The notes below the pieces were generated by a model, which saw only the letters and a program-made list of their open reading frames with translations, searched no databases and was not told the origin of the DNA. Shown in pieces: positions 38,136-47,723 of a DNA stretch of 64,000 bases. Position 1 is the first letter of the stretch, and each line of letters begins with the position of its first letter. Both the position numbers and the translations under genes were made by a program. This DNA comes from JACCXG01 sp963750935 (GTDB taxonomy: Bacteria > Acidobacteriota > Vicinamibacteria > Vicinamibacterales > 2-12-FULL-66-21): NCBI GenBank assembly GCA_963750935.1, contig CAVVSR010000017.1:1-64000 (forward strand). The letters run 5' to 3'.

Positions 38136-38465
38136 TTAGACGTGGCGGTCGATCATCTTCTTGAGCGAGTCCTTGTCGGCGAGCCCGACGACCTGCTCGA
38201 CCAGCTGTCCGCCCTTGAACAGCAGCAGCGTCGGGATCCCCCGGATGCTGAACCGCATGGGCGTGGCGGGGTTCTCGTCGACGTTCATCTTGGCGACCAG
38301 GACCTTGCCGTTGTAGTCGTTCGCCAGCTCGTCGACCGTCGGTGCCAGACGCCGGCACGGCCCGCACCATTCCGCCCAGAAGTCGACCAGGATCGGCTGG
38401 CTGGACTGATTGACTGTCTGCTCGAAGTTCGCGTCGGTGAGTGTCTGGACCTTTTCAGAAGCCAT
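38136..38465 (-). CDS. trxA: Thioredoxin
   Basis: 109 aa from ATG 38465. VDFWAEWCGPCRRLAP has the canonical WCGPC active site, and RGIPTLLLFKGG contains the cis-Pro. GAGGG lies 12-14 nt upstream of the start. A longer reading from 38507 would overlap the end of glgA and adds no conserved residues, so it is rejected. It forms a pair with trxB. Confidence 0.96.
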   Translation of the reverse strand: MASEKVQTLTDANFEQTVNQSSQPILVDFWAEWCGPCRRLAPTVDELANDYNGKVLVAKMNVDENPATPMRFSIRGIPTLLLFKGGQLVEQVVGLADKDSLKKMIDRHV

Positions 38466-38478
38466 AACTGGATGTCCC

Positions 38479-40233
38479 TCAGGAATGCGCACTGTACACT
38501 TTGACATACTCCCGGGCTGAAACGTCCCAGGAGTGGTCCTCGCGCATGGCGGCCTGCTGCATGCTCTTCCACAGGCCAGGTTTCGCGTATGCCGTCAGGG
38601 CGCGTCGGACGGCACCGACCAGGGCGGCCGGCGTGTAATCCGCAAATTTGAAGCCAGTTGCCCCCGACCCGCCGGTGTCGCGCACGGTATCGTCGAGGCC
38701 GCCGGTCGCCCGGACGATCGGCAGCGTGCCGTATCGCAGGCTGTTCAGTTGGTTGAGGCCGCACGGCTCGAATCGCGACGGCATCAGGAACGCGTCGGCC
38801 CCCGCCTCGATCAGGTGTTCCAGCCGGTCGCTGAAGCCGATCGTGGTCGATACCCGATCCGGATACCGGCTGGCGAGCGCGACCCATTGCTCCTCGTAGC
38901 GCCGTTCGCCGCTTCCGAGCATCACCCAGGTCGCATCGAGCGACATCAGGTCGTCGAGACTCGCGCCAATCAGATCGAAGCCCTTTTGATCCGTCAGGCG
39001 CGACACGAGCCCGATGAGCGGCCGCTTCGACGCCGAGTCACCGCCGGCGAGCCCGACTGCCTGGAGAAGTGCGGCCTTGGAGGCCGCTTTCCCGGACAGA
39101 TCCGCTGCCGTGTACGGGGCCGGCAGGAACTCGTCCGCGCTCGGATTCCACCGGTCGGTGTCGATGCCGTTGAGGATGCCGACCAGGCTGCGGCTGCGGC
39201 GCGTCAACACGCCGTCGAATCCGAAGCCCATGTCGGAGGTGAGGATTTCCTTCGCATAGCGCGGGCTCACGGTCGTCAGGCGCTCGCTGAAGTTGATGCC
39301 GGCCTTGAGGAAGCTGATCTGCCCCCAGAATTCCATCGCCTGGACGTTGAAGACGTCCCACGGCAGCCCGATGTCCGCCAGCGTCGACGCCGGGAAAAGT
39401 CCCTGAAACGCCAGGTTGTGGATGGTGAAGACCGACGGCACGCCACCGACGATCGGGTCGTCCGAGAAGAACATCTTCTGGTAGGCGGGGACGAGCCCCG
39501 CCTGCCAGTCGTGCGCGTGAATCACGGACGGACGCTCGCCGCGCCGGCGGAGGTACTCGATCGCGCCGCGACAGAGGACCGCGAACCGGAGCGCGTTGTC
39601 GGCGTAGTCGCCCAGCTGGTTGCCGTACAGACCCTCGCGCTGGAACAGGTCCGGCGCATCAATCAATACCGCGGTCACCCGCGGGGCTATCTGCTTCTCG
39701 ACGAAGCCGACGACATGGCGCGCGTGTCCCAGGTCCAGCACCACCTCGTCTCCCGGCGCGTCGTCAGTCTCGCGGTATTTGGGGAGAATCACCGTGACCG
39801 CATGACCGAGCCGGGCCAGGGCCTGTGGAAGGCTGCCCACGACTTCGGCAAGGCCGCCGGTCGTCGCAAAGGGTCGGGCCTCTGACGCCACCATCACGAC
39901 ATGAAGCGGCGTGCCCGCAGACGGCTTTCCCTTCGCGGGACGAGATTGTGCCGCCGGCTTCTTCGGTGCAGCCGCGGCCTTCCGCGCCGCCGGCGGTTTG
40001 GTCCTTTTCGAACCGACCGAAGCAGCCGCCGGCCTTGCCGCCGTGGCAGGACGAGCCGGTGACGGCGGCTTGCGTTTCGGGATCGCAGACTTAGCCGATG
40101 CCAGCGGCGTCTTGGCCGCCGACGGCTCCGCCGGTGGAGTGCTCTCGGCTTTCCTGCGCGTGCGTGGTGTCTTCGAGGGGGCGACTGCGGGTTTCTGCCG
40201 GTCTTCTATCGGGGGACGTTTCTTGGCCATCAA
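38479..40233 (-). CDS. glgA: Glycogen/starch synthase with a histone-like N-terminal extension
   Basis: 584 aa versus about 480 for the usual enzyme. The extra ~105 residues at the N-terminus are Lys/Ala/Pro-rich (KTPRTRRKAESTPPAEPSAA, KPPAARKAAAAPKKPAAQSR). The GT5 catalytic part starts LHVVMVASEARPFATTGGLAEVVGSLP and contains VIHAHDWQAGLVP, TIHNLAFQGLFP, LVSRLTDQKGFDLI and PSRFEPCGLNQLNSLRYG. It elongates alpha-1,4-glucan from ADP-Glc (or UDP-Glc). The Lys of the usual KxGGLxDV motif is Thr here. It is a single gene, with no glgB/glgC nearby. Confidence 0.9.
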   Translation of the reverse strand: MMAKKRPPIEDRQKPAVAPSKTPRTRRKAESTPPAEPSAAKTPLASAKSAIPKRKPPSPARPATAARPAAASVGSKRTKPPAARKAAAAPKKPAAQSRPAKGKPSAGTPLHVVMVASEARPFATTGGLAEVVGSLPQALARLGHAVTVILPKYRETDDAPGDEVVLDLGHARHVVGFVEKQIAPRVTAVLIDAPDLFQREGLYGNQLGDYADNALRFAVLCRGAIEYLRRRGERPSVIHAHDWQAGLVPAYQKMFFSDDPIVGGVPSVFTIHNLAFQGLFPASTLADIGLPWDVFNVQAMEFWGQISFLKAGINFSERLTTVSPRYAKEILTSDMGFGFDGVLTRRSRSLVGILNGIDTDRWNPSADEFLPAPYTAADLSGKAASKAALLQAVGLAGGDSASKRPLIGLVSRLTDQKGFDLIGASLDDLMSLDATWVMLGSGERRYEEQWVALASRYPDRVSTTIGFSDRLEHLIEAGADAFLMPSRFEPCGLNQLNSLRYGTLPIVRATGGLDDTVRDTGGSGATGFKFADYTPAALVGAVRRALTAYAKPGLWKSMQQAAMREDHSWDVSAREYVKVYSAHS

Positions 40234-40364
40234 TCAGCGTGCGCGCGTGCGGGTCAAAACGTCGAGTGTAACACGGCGATTCAGCCGCTTGTCGATGTTG
40301 ACGGACGTCGGAATCCTTTTGAGACGGCGGCGGGCGCGCAGCTACAGCGTTGTATGATGCCGCT

Positions 40365-41208
40365 GTGGCGGAAGCTCAGCCGACTCGTTCCGAGCCGAGA
40401 GAAATCGTCGAGCTCCGGCGTCTGAAGAACGATCAGCCGGATCTCGCGGCCGCCGCCGATCTCCAAATCGAATTGCTCCAGCTGCAGCGGCGCGTCCAAT
40501 CCCGCGTGCCGCTGCCGGCGGTTCGCCTCGACGCCGACTATCTCGCCGGCCTGCTCAAAGCCGGTCCGATCCTGCAGTTCGAGCATCTCAAGATCGACTG
40601 GAGCGACATCCGCTTCCTGGTGCGGGCGGTCGCGGCGGCGATGCGCACGCATGAGGCGCTCGATCCCGGCGATCTGCAAAAGGTCGAGGCCATCACCCGC
40701 GACGCCGAGCGCCTGCCGGTGCGTGGTGCGTGCCTGGTACGACGCGACCGGTCCGTCGGCTGCGGTCACCACCCTGCCAGAAGCGGCGGAGGGCCTCGAG
40801 ACGGTCTTCCTGCAGGCGATGCGGCCAATTCTCACGCGCGCCGCCGACGCGATCCTGGCGCGGCTCGACATCACCACATGGCTGCACGGCAACTGTCCGG
40901 TGTGCGGCGGCGAGCCGGACCTCGCGGTGATCACGCCGGCGGCCGACCGGCTGCTGATCTGCGGCCGCTGCCTCGCGCGCTGGCGTTTCGATCAGCTGAC
41001 GTGCCCGTTCTGCCGGAATGCCGATCGGTCGCGGATCACGTCGTTTGCCAGCCGCGACGGGCAGTACCGGCTGTTTGCCTGCGACGTCTGCGAGCGGTAC
41101 ATCAAGGCATACGACGCGCGCCGGGCACCCCGCCCGGTGATGCCCCCGGTCGACTCCGTCGCGACGCTGCCGCTGGATGCGGCGGCGATGCAGCGCGGCT
41201 ACAAATGA
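40365..41208 (+). CDS. FdhE-like formate dehydrogenase accessory protein (one frame break)
   Basis: About 280 aa corrected. The C-terminal half has four CxxC pairs (CPVC, CGRC, CPFC, CDVC), the rubredoxin-like double zinc/iron site of FdhE. IKAYDARR near the end is typical. The N-terminal helical half is in frame 0 and the rest in frame 1; one surplus base at about 40719-40724 explains it and restores LPVVVRAWYDATG. GTG 40365 is preceded by TATGAT (40353-40358) at 6 nt with no Shine-Dalgarno, so it may be leaderless. No formate dehydrogenase genes are in the window. Confidence 0.8.
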
Positions 41209-41210
41209 AA

Positions 41211-41241
41211 AAGGCCGGCAGCGGTTGCTGTCGGCCCTTTT
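41211..41241. terminator. Bidirectional intrinsic terminator between fdhE-like gene and carboxypeptidase
   Basis: The stem is GGCCGGCAGC (41213-41222), loop GGTT, then GCTGTCGGCC (41227-41236): ten pairs with one G-U. CTTTTC follows on the plus side and AAAAA precedes it, so it can act on both convergent transcripts. Confidence 0.88.
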
Positions 41242-41271
41242 CTTGATGATCGGGATGGCCCGAAGAATCGG

Positions 41272-42321
41272 TCAGCGGCTCGCTTCCTGATCCTTCGTGA
41301 AGATGTCGGAGGCCTTCTCCGACAGCCAGTTGAACAGGTGCCGCGTTTCCCAGAACCGGCCGTTGTTCGAGCCGGCGCCGAGCACCACGACCGCGACCTG
41401 ATGATTGCTCTGCGGCAGGCGCAGCAGCGTCGCCAGGCAGTAGCCGGCCTTGGTGATGAACCCGGTCTTGCCTCCGAGCACGTCGACTTCCCCGCCGCGA
41501 ACCAGGTGGTTGGTGTTGCGAATCGGGATGGTGCGGCGGTGCGTGCGCGCCGTATAGGAGGCGGTCCGCATGATCGGCGACATCCGCTCGTCGTGCGACG
41601 CGAACGTGATGAGTCGGGACAGGTCGTAGGCAGACGAGATGTTCGCCGGATTGAGGCCTGACGGATCCGCGAACGTCGTGCTTTCCAGACCGAGCTCGAT
41701 GGCCTTCTCGTTCATGCGCTCGACGAACGAGGCGGTCCCGCCGTGCGACACGCGCGCCAGCGCCCGTGCGGCGGCGTTGTCCGACGCGATCAACGTCAGG
41801 TGCAGCACCTGGTCGAGAGTGATGCGGTCGTTCGCCCGCAGATAGGTGGTCGAGGCGGCGTAGACGTCGCTGCGCTGGATGGTGATTTCCTGGGACAGGT
41901 CGGGGTTGTCCTCGAGGAACACGACCGCGGTCATCACCTTGGTGATGCTGGCGATCGAGCGCTTGGACTGCCCGTTCTCCTCCCAGAGCACCTGGCCGGT
42001 TTCCGGACTGAAGATGATGGCGGCGGCGGCGCGGACATCCGGCACGAGGGCGCCGGTCGCGTCGGTCTTGTACCGCGGCGTCATGGCATCCTGCAGAGCC
42101 TTGACGCGGGCCTCTTCACGGGCACGGGCGGCGGCGCGGGCGCGCGCCAGCCTGGCCTTGCGGGCCTTGGATGCCGTGGCCGAGTAGGTCGGCTTGCGGT
42201 CGCGAACTTGAGCGGTAGTCTTCCGTGCCGCGGCCTCAGCGAGAGCACCCGGTGCAAAAAGACCGAGGGCAAGCGGCAGCGCAAGCAGTCGAGCTACGTT
42301 CAGAGGGCGGATCAAACGCAC
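41272..42321 (-). CDS. Serine-type D-Ala-D-Ala carboxypeptidase/endopeptidase (PBP5/7-like)
   Basis: About 349 aa from GTG 42321 with a signal peptide (LLALPLALGLFAPGALAEAA). An Ala/Arg-rich, probably coiled stretch follows. The penicillin-binding fold has SITK (SxxK), SDN (SxN, in LIASDNAAARAL) and KTG (GGKTGFITKAGYC). Such enzymes trim peptidoglycan stem peptides or cross-links in the periplasm. Upstream starts up to 42414 would bury the signal peptide and are rejected. No PBP5 C-terminal anchor domain is seen, which favours the PBP7-like type. Confidence 0.9.
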   Translation of the reverse strand: MRLIRPLNVARLLALPLALGLFAPGALAEAAARKTTAQVRDRKPTYSATASKARKARLARARAAARAREEARVKALQDAMTPRYKTDATGALVPDVRAAAAIIFSPETGQVLWEENGQSKRSIASITKVMTAVVFLEDNPDLSQEITIQRSDVYAASTTYLRANDRITLDQVLHLTLIASDNAAARALARVSHGGTASFVERMNEKAIELGLESTTFADPSGLNPANISSAYDLSRLITFASHDERMSPIMRTASYTARTHRRTIPIRNTNHLVRGGEVDVLGGKTGFITKAGYCLATLLRLPQSNHQVAVVVLGAGSNNGRFWETRHLFNWLSEKASDIFTKDQEASR

Positions 42322-42421
42322 GAGTCCTCCGATACGACACCGGCTGGCTGGGAAATCAACCGTTGCAGTGAATTGGAACGACAGCAGTGTAGCAGCAAAC
42401 AGCCCGCGGCGCAACCAGAAG

Positions 42422-43063
42422 TGTAACCGGTCCGTGGGTTTAGTGGCTCGACCCCTGCCGCTTCCCTTTGGCTCTCCGTCTCGAGCTGGCCTCTACGCAA
42501 GAGCGGTACCACCCCAGCCATACGTCGCGTCGCCCTTCAGTCCCGACCCGACACCTGCTTTTCGGCAGGCGCGTGACCCAGGTTTACTCGACCGCACCCA
42601 ATGGTGGGGCGCGACGACTCCGCGTGGACGCGTCACAGCCTCCGGCCGGCCGGGGGCAACTCCGGACTCGCTCCGCGCCGTGGGAGCCCGCGCGGCATCG
42701 CGAGGCGTCCAGCGCAGCGTCGACTGATGCCTGGAGGCCTCGAGGCGCGAACGTGATTTGCGTGGGATGTCAGCGGGAACACGCTTGGCGAGGACGGCGT
42801 CCTACCGAGTATGAAGTCGCGTGGCGACGACGCTCACACGCTGCCCATTCGAGTGAAGAGGGAGTTGAGGGCGGTTGGAGTTTCTGGATTTGCGATTCGT
42901 GATTCCGTCGGGGTGGCGCCAGAACTCAAGACGTTAGTCCTCCAAAAGAGAGACTTTTAACTGATGCTGGCCACTTATTCCGATGCTGTGTCGCCATTCA
43001 TAGCCGCCAAATCGGACTTTCTTGCAGGTACGGGACTTGCTTGGCGTCGGTCTGGAGCCTCAT
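42422..43063. other. Gene-poor stretch without a recognisable gene
   Basis: About 640 bp with short overlapping frames but no recognisable protein, tRNA or structured RNA. The part from 42840 to 43060 is visibly less G+C-rich than its surroundings. Small palindromes occur (GCCTCGAGGC near 42736; CCTGC-ttttcg-GGCAGG near 42554). Its content could be decayed sequence from an older insertion. Confidence 0.4.
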
Positions 43064-43264
43064 ATGATGAGTCTGGTTCGTCTCCTCGGGTTCACGACAC
43101 TCGGGTGCGGGTGCGTGACCGGCCACTATCGTGAGGTCGCGACAAATCGCGAGATCACTTACGTCGAGGAAAAGGGCACCGGCTGCGAGCAGCATGCGCA
43201 CCGGCGCAATCACACCCTCACGACCACGCGCTTCGGCCTGTCCGGCGCCGCTCGCGCATCCTGA
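43064..43264 (+). CDS. Possible small lipoprotein, 66 residues
   Basis: The frame from ATG 43064 (or 43067) reads MMSLVRLLGFTTLGCGCVTG, a short hydrophobic leader with a plausible lipobox (TLGC), then REVATNREITYVEEKGTGCE and a His-rich end. No family is recognised with certainty and there is no strong ribosome site. It is the only frame in this gap that looks like a secreted product. Confidence 0.35.
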   Translation: MMSLVRLLGFTTLGCGCVTGHYREVATNREITYVEEKGTGCEQHAHRRNHTLTTTRFGLSGAARAS

Positions 43265-43344
43265 CTGACCGTCGCTGCGCGACGCGATCGCCCCGTCGTG
43301 GCGGTCGTATCATCGTGGCGCAGCGGCCCGTATAGACTGACGCG

Positions 43345-44310
43345 ATGCCCTCGTCCGGGTCTCGCGTTCGTCGCGTGCAGCCTTACAGCGTCCTCACCGT
43401 CGGCGGCGCCACGCTGACTTTTTTCCACGGCGATTGCCTGGACGTCTTCCAGTCGCTGGAGCCAGGCGCCATTTCGTTGATCGTCACCTCCCCGCCGTAC
43501 AACCTCGGGGTCCGCTATCGCAGCTACGACGACACGCTCCCGCGCCGCGACTATCTCGCCTGGACCGATGCGTGGATCGATGCGGCGCGGCGCGTCCTGG
43601 CGCCGCAGGGATCGCTGTTCCTGAACCTTGGGGCCAAGCCGACCGACCCCTGGACGGCAATGGACATCGCGCAGGCCGCCCGCAAGCACCTGCACCTGCA
43701 GAACACCATCCACTGGATCAAGTCGATCGCCATCGACAAGGATGCCGTCGGCGGCACGGTCACGCTGGAGCGCGACCTTGCCGTCGGCCACTACAAGCCG
43801 ATCAACAGCACGCGGTTCGTCAACGACTGCCACGAGTTCGTCTTCCACTTCACCCCCGACGGGCGCACGCCGGTCGATCGTCCGGCGGTCGGCGTCGAGT
43901 ACCAGGACGCCTCCAACATCGCGCGCTGGCGCAGCGGCGGCGGCAATCGCCGCTGTCGCGGCAACGCCTGGTTCATCCCCTACGACACCATCAAGAGCCG
44001 CGACAAGGATCGGCCCCACCCCGCGACGTTCCCGCCGCGACTCGCCGAATACTGCCTCCGCCTCCACGACCCGGGCCGGATCGCGGTCGCGATGGACCCG
44101 TTCCTGGGCCTCGGCAGCAGCGCCGTCGCTGCGGCACAGCTCGGCGTGAACTTCATCGGCGTGGAGATCGACGAGTACTACCTGAAGGAAGCGATCGAAC
44201 GGGTCAAGTCGTCGCTGAATGCCCGCGGGTTGTTCGATGCGAACGGACGCCGGCCGGCGAAGAGAAAGCCCGGGCCTCGCAAGAGGAAGCCCGGGCCCTC
44301 GACCACCTAG
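43345..44310 (+). CDS. Orphan beta-class DNA methyltransferase (N4-cytosine or N6-adenine)
   Basis: 321 aa. Motif IV (SLIVTSPPYNLGVRY) precedes motif I (MDPFLGLGSSAVAAAQLG), the beta-class order. TSPPY is more usual for N4-cytosine methylation, but N6-adenine is not excluded. The region between (residues ~110-215) should hold the target-recognition part. A basic tail repeats KRKPGP twice. No restriction endonuclease gene is adjacent, and it is flanked by the gene-poor stretch. TAGACT ends 6 nt before ATG 43345, with no Shine-Dalgarno. Confidence 0.87.
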   Translation: MPSSGSRVRRVQPYSVLTVGGATLTFFHGDCLDVFQSLEPGAISLIVTSPPYNLGVRYRSYDDTLPRRDYLAWTDAWIDAARRVLAPQGSLFLNLGAKPTDPWTAMDIAQAARKHLHLQNTIHWIKSIAIDKDAVGGTVTLERDLAVGHYKPINSTRFVNDCHEFVFHFTPDGRTPVDRPAVGVEYQDASNIARWRSGGGNRRCRGNAWFIPYDTIKSRDKDRPHPATFPPRLAEYCLRLHDPGRIAVAMDPFLGLGSSAVAAAQLGVNFIGVEIDEYYLKEAIERVKSSLNARGLFDANGRRPAKRKPGPRKRKPGPSTT

Positions 44311-44365
44311 CCGCGCGCGCACGGCGCACCGCCATGGTGTCGTCCCTTCCTTCGAGCACGACCAG

Positions 44366-44418
44366 TTCGACAGAAATGTCGAACCAAATTGACACAATTG
44401 TCTGAGTTTTCTTACACG
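44366..44418 (+). promoter_or_regulatory. Palindromic operator and promoter upstream of the Oar-type receptor
   Basis: TTCGACA-gaaa-TGTCGAA (44366-44383) is a perfect 7-bp inverted repeat. TTGACA follows at 44389-44394, then a 17-bp spacer and a weak TTACAC/TACACG at 44412-44418. A second dyad, ACGAA-gt-TTCGT, starts within that -10 region (44416-44427). AGGAG at 44571-44575 serves ATG 44581, leaving a long leader of about 155 nt. The palindrome just upstream of the -35 suits a regulator binding site. Confidence 0.5.
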
Positions 44419-44580
44419 AAGTTTCGTAGGCTTTAACCCCAGCCGGGGCGAATGGCGCCAGCACACGGCCGGGTTGGTTGTAGTACTCTAGGGGCGCTTT
44501 TTCTTTCCTCACAGAAGGCTTCAGTGCTTTTCATCCGTTCGGGCACCCGCACGTCAATCCGCCAGAATCAAGGAGTCTCG

Positions 44581-47500
44581 ATGTACAAGGTCCTACGCAC
44601 AACGATCGCGCTGATTTTCGCGATCGGGCTGCTACCGGCGATGGCCGTCGCACAGACGGCAGCGACGGGAAATATCGAAGGCGTCGTCAGCGACGCAACC
44701 GGAGCCGTCCTGCCGGGCGTCACCGTGATCGTGAAGAATCTCGACACGAATTTGACCCGCGAAGTGGTGACCGACGAGGGCGGCCGCTACCGGGTGTCGG
44801 CGCTCCAGGTGGGGCGCTACCAAGTGACGGCGACGATGGCCGGCTTTGCCGCCGCGCCCATCAGCGACATCCCGGTGCAGGTCGGCCAGACCCAGCCGGT
44901 CGATATGCGGATGCGACCGGAGGGCGTCACGGAAACCGTCACGGTCAGCGGAGAGAGCCCGATTCTCGACACCGCGCGCACCGACGTGAGCAACGTCGTC
45001 GGCGAGGTCGCGATCGCGAACCTCCCGATCAACGGCCGCCGGTGGGAGAACTTCGTGCTCCTCAGCCCGGGCGTCACCAACGATGGCGGGTTCGGCCTGG
45101 TCAGCTATCGCGGCATCTCCGGGCTCTACAACAACAACACGGTGGACGGCGTCGACAACAACCAGGCGTTCTTCTCGGAAGCGCGCGGCCGTACCCGCGC
45201 GTCGTACTCGATCAGCCAGGCCGCCATCCGCGAGTTCCAGGTCGGCGTCAGCAACTTCTCGGCGGAGTTCGGCCGGGCCGCCGGCGGCACGGTCAACGCG
45301 GTGACGAAGTCGGGCACCAACGACATCCGCGGCGAAGGCGTTCTATTTCCGCCGCGACGACGAATATCAGGCGCGCGAGCCGTTCACGCCGACCAAGCCC
45401 GAGGAGATGCGCCAGCAGTTCGGCTTCAGCATGGGTGGTCCGCTGCAGCAGGATCGCTCCTTCTTCTTCGTCAACTTCGACCAGCAGCTGCGCGACTTCC
45501 CCGGCTTCTCGCGGGTCGGCAGCACCACGTTCCTGACCGGCGCCTGCGCCGTCCCCGGCTGCGCGTCGACCATCGATTACATCAATTCGCTCAGCAAGTT
45601 CTTCCCGCGCGAGGGCAATAACCGGATCCTGCTCGGCAAGGTCGACTACGCGCTCAATTCGAAGAACAACCTGACCGTGCAGTACAACATGCACCGCTGG
45701 GACTCGCCGAACGGCCAGGAAACGCGCGCGGTGGTGACGGTCGACGAAAGCGCGATCGCCAAGGACGTCGTCAAGACCGACTTCATGGTGGCCTCGCTGA
45801 ACACCGTGCTGTCGCAGAGCTGGCTCAACGAGATTCGCTTCCAGTACGGCCGCGACTTCGAGGCCCAGGAGCCAAACGCGGACGGCCCGGCCACGACCTT
45901 CTCGGGCAGCTCCGCGATCAACTTCGGCATGGCCGACTTCCTGCCCCGGCCGAAGTATCCCGATGAGCGGCGCGTGCAGTTCATCGAGAACGTGTCCTAC
46001 TACACGGGCGCGCACAACCTGAAGGCCGGCATCGACGTCAACTGGGTCAGCGAAACGCTCATCAACCTGTTCCAGGGCGGCGGCGTCTACGCGTATCCGG
46101 CCAACGTCCAGGCGATCGCGTCGGATTGCCCCGCTCAGGCAACCGGCTGCGTGCCGCTCACCCAGGGCGCGGTCTCGGATCTGCGCCACTACACCACGTA
46201 CACGCAGGCGTTCGACCTGCGCGGCGGCGGGCTGCGCGGCGACGCGCAGTTCTCGACCGCCGACTACAACTTCTTCATCCAGGATCAGTGGCGTATTCGC
46301 GACGACCTGACGCTGAACGCGGGCGTGCGCTACGAGTACCAGAAGCTGCCGCAGCCGGATGAAGTCGAAGTCAACGGCATCGTCATGGGCGGCAATCCGG
46401 CTTATCCCGCGACCACCAGTTTCAACCAGGACAAGAACAACTGGGGCCCGCGTCTGGGGCTGACGTATGACGTCGGCGGCCAGCACAAAACGGTGTTTCC
46501 GTGCGGGATACGGGCTGTACTTTGGCCGCTCCAGCAACAGCATCCTCTTCACCGCGTTGACCGAGAACGCGGTCACCTTCGCGACCTACACGTTCACGCC
46601 GACGTCGGCAGGCGCGCCGCAGTATCCGAACGTCTTTACTGCGCCGCCGAGCGGCACCGGCGCGCGTCCGAGCATCCGCTACCTGTCGCCCGATCTCGAG
46701 CGGCCGGAGATCCACAGCGCCGAGGCCACGATCGACCGCCTGCTCGGCCGGAACCTCACGGTGTCGGCGTCATACCTGTACAGCAAGGGCACCAACCTGC
46801 CGACGTTCATCGACACGAACCTGCCGGCCCCGAACTCGCAGGTGACGTACGTCGTGGCTGGTGAGAACAAGGGCACGTTCCCCTTCTTCCGTGGCGCGCG
46901 TCCCGACGCGAACATCAACAACGCGATCATGGTCGCCGACACGGTCGACTCCGAGTACCACGGCCTCGTGCTGCAGCTGAACAAGCGTTTCAGCGGCGGG
47001 CTGCTGTTCAACACCAGCTACACCCTGTCAAAGTCTGAGGACTCGGGCCAGAACTCGACGACGTTCATCTCGACGTTCTCGACGGTCTACAACCCGTTCG
47101 ATCCGGACTTCGAGCAGGGTATTTCGTCGACCGACCGCCGCCACCGCTTCGTCGGCAGCTTCCACTACGCGCCGACGTGGTCATGGGGCATCCAGATCGG
47201 CGGCGTGGGCACGTTCGAGAGCGGACTGCCAATCACGGCCGCGATCAGCGGCGGCGTGGCCGCGGCGACTGGCGCCACCAACACGGCCACCACCAACGGC
47301 AGCGGCGCGTCGAACCGCTCGCCGTTCGACGAGCGCAACGGCTTCCGCCAGACGGGCCGCAAGACGATCGACCTGCGCCTCTCCAAGACGTTCGACCTCG
47401 GCGGCCGCCGCCAGCTCGTCGCCCTCTGGGAGTCGTTCAACATCGTGAACTGGACCAACTACACGAGCTTCTCGGCGACCAAGTACAACGTCGCGAGCTC

Positions 47501-47633
47501 GAGCTACGACGCCGCCACCAACATGGCGACGGTCAACCTGACCGAGAACACGGGCTTCCTGGTGCCGAGCGCGGCCAGCAGCACGCTGTTCGGACCGCGC
47601 GACATGCAGTTCGGCCTGCGGTTCCTCTGGTAG
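44581..47633 (+). CDS. Oar-type TonB-dependent receptor with carboxypeptidase-regulatory-like domain (two frame breaks)
   Basis: About 1016 aa. The signal peptide ends at AVAQ. Residues ~25-110 form a carboxypeptidase-regulatory-like domain (GNIEGVVSDATGAVLPGVTV). A plug-like region (LPINGRRWENFVLLSPGV, REFQVGVSNFSAEFGRAAGG) precedes a long beta-barrel ending FGPRDMQFGLRFLW with a terminal aromatic. Two extra bases, G at 45337-45338 and T at 46496-46498, break it; removing them gives IRGEAFYFRRDDEYQ and KTVFRAGYGLYFGRSSNS. No classical TonB box is obvious. Such proteins abound in Acidobacteriota; the cargo is unknown. Confidence 0.92.
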
Positions 47634-47654
47634 GCACCGCGGCTCGCGGGCAAT

Positions 47655-47692
47655 GAAAAAGGGCCGTCCAGGAATTCCTGGACGGCCCTTTC
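47655..47692. terminator. Perfect 28-nt palindromic bidirectional terminator
   Basis: GGGCCGTCCAGGAATTCCTG-GACGGCCC (47661-47688) is a perfect palindrome, flanked by AAAAA on the left and TTTCT on the right. It sits between the convergent Oar and VWFA genes and should stop both transcripts. Confidence 0.93.
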
Positions 47693-47723
47693 TATTTGTG
47701 CGGCTGCTCGGTGTGGTCGCTGA

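Noticed and set aside
38466..38507. Thioredoxin starting at 38507
   Set aside because: It would overlap the glgA end, and the additional residues are not thioredoxin-like.
42422..43063. tRNA, tmRNA or RNase P RNA in the gene-poor gap
   Set aside because: No T-loop GGTTCGA with a matching acceptor stem, no RNase P core, and no tmRNA-like end was found on either strand.
43345..44310. Complete restriction-modification system around the methyltransferase
   Set aside because: No endonuclease or specificity gene is visible on either side.
44366..44383. LexA box reading of the TTCGACA palindrome
   Set aside because: It does not match the LexA boxes I know (GTTC-N7-GTTC or CGAAC-N4-GTTC) and the downstream gene is a receptor, not an SOS gene.
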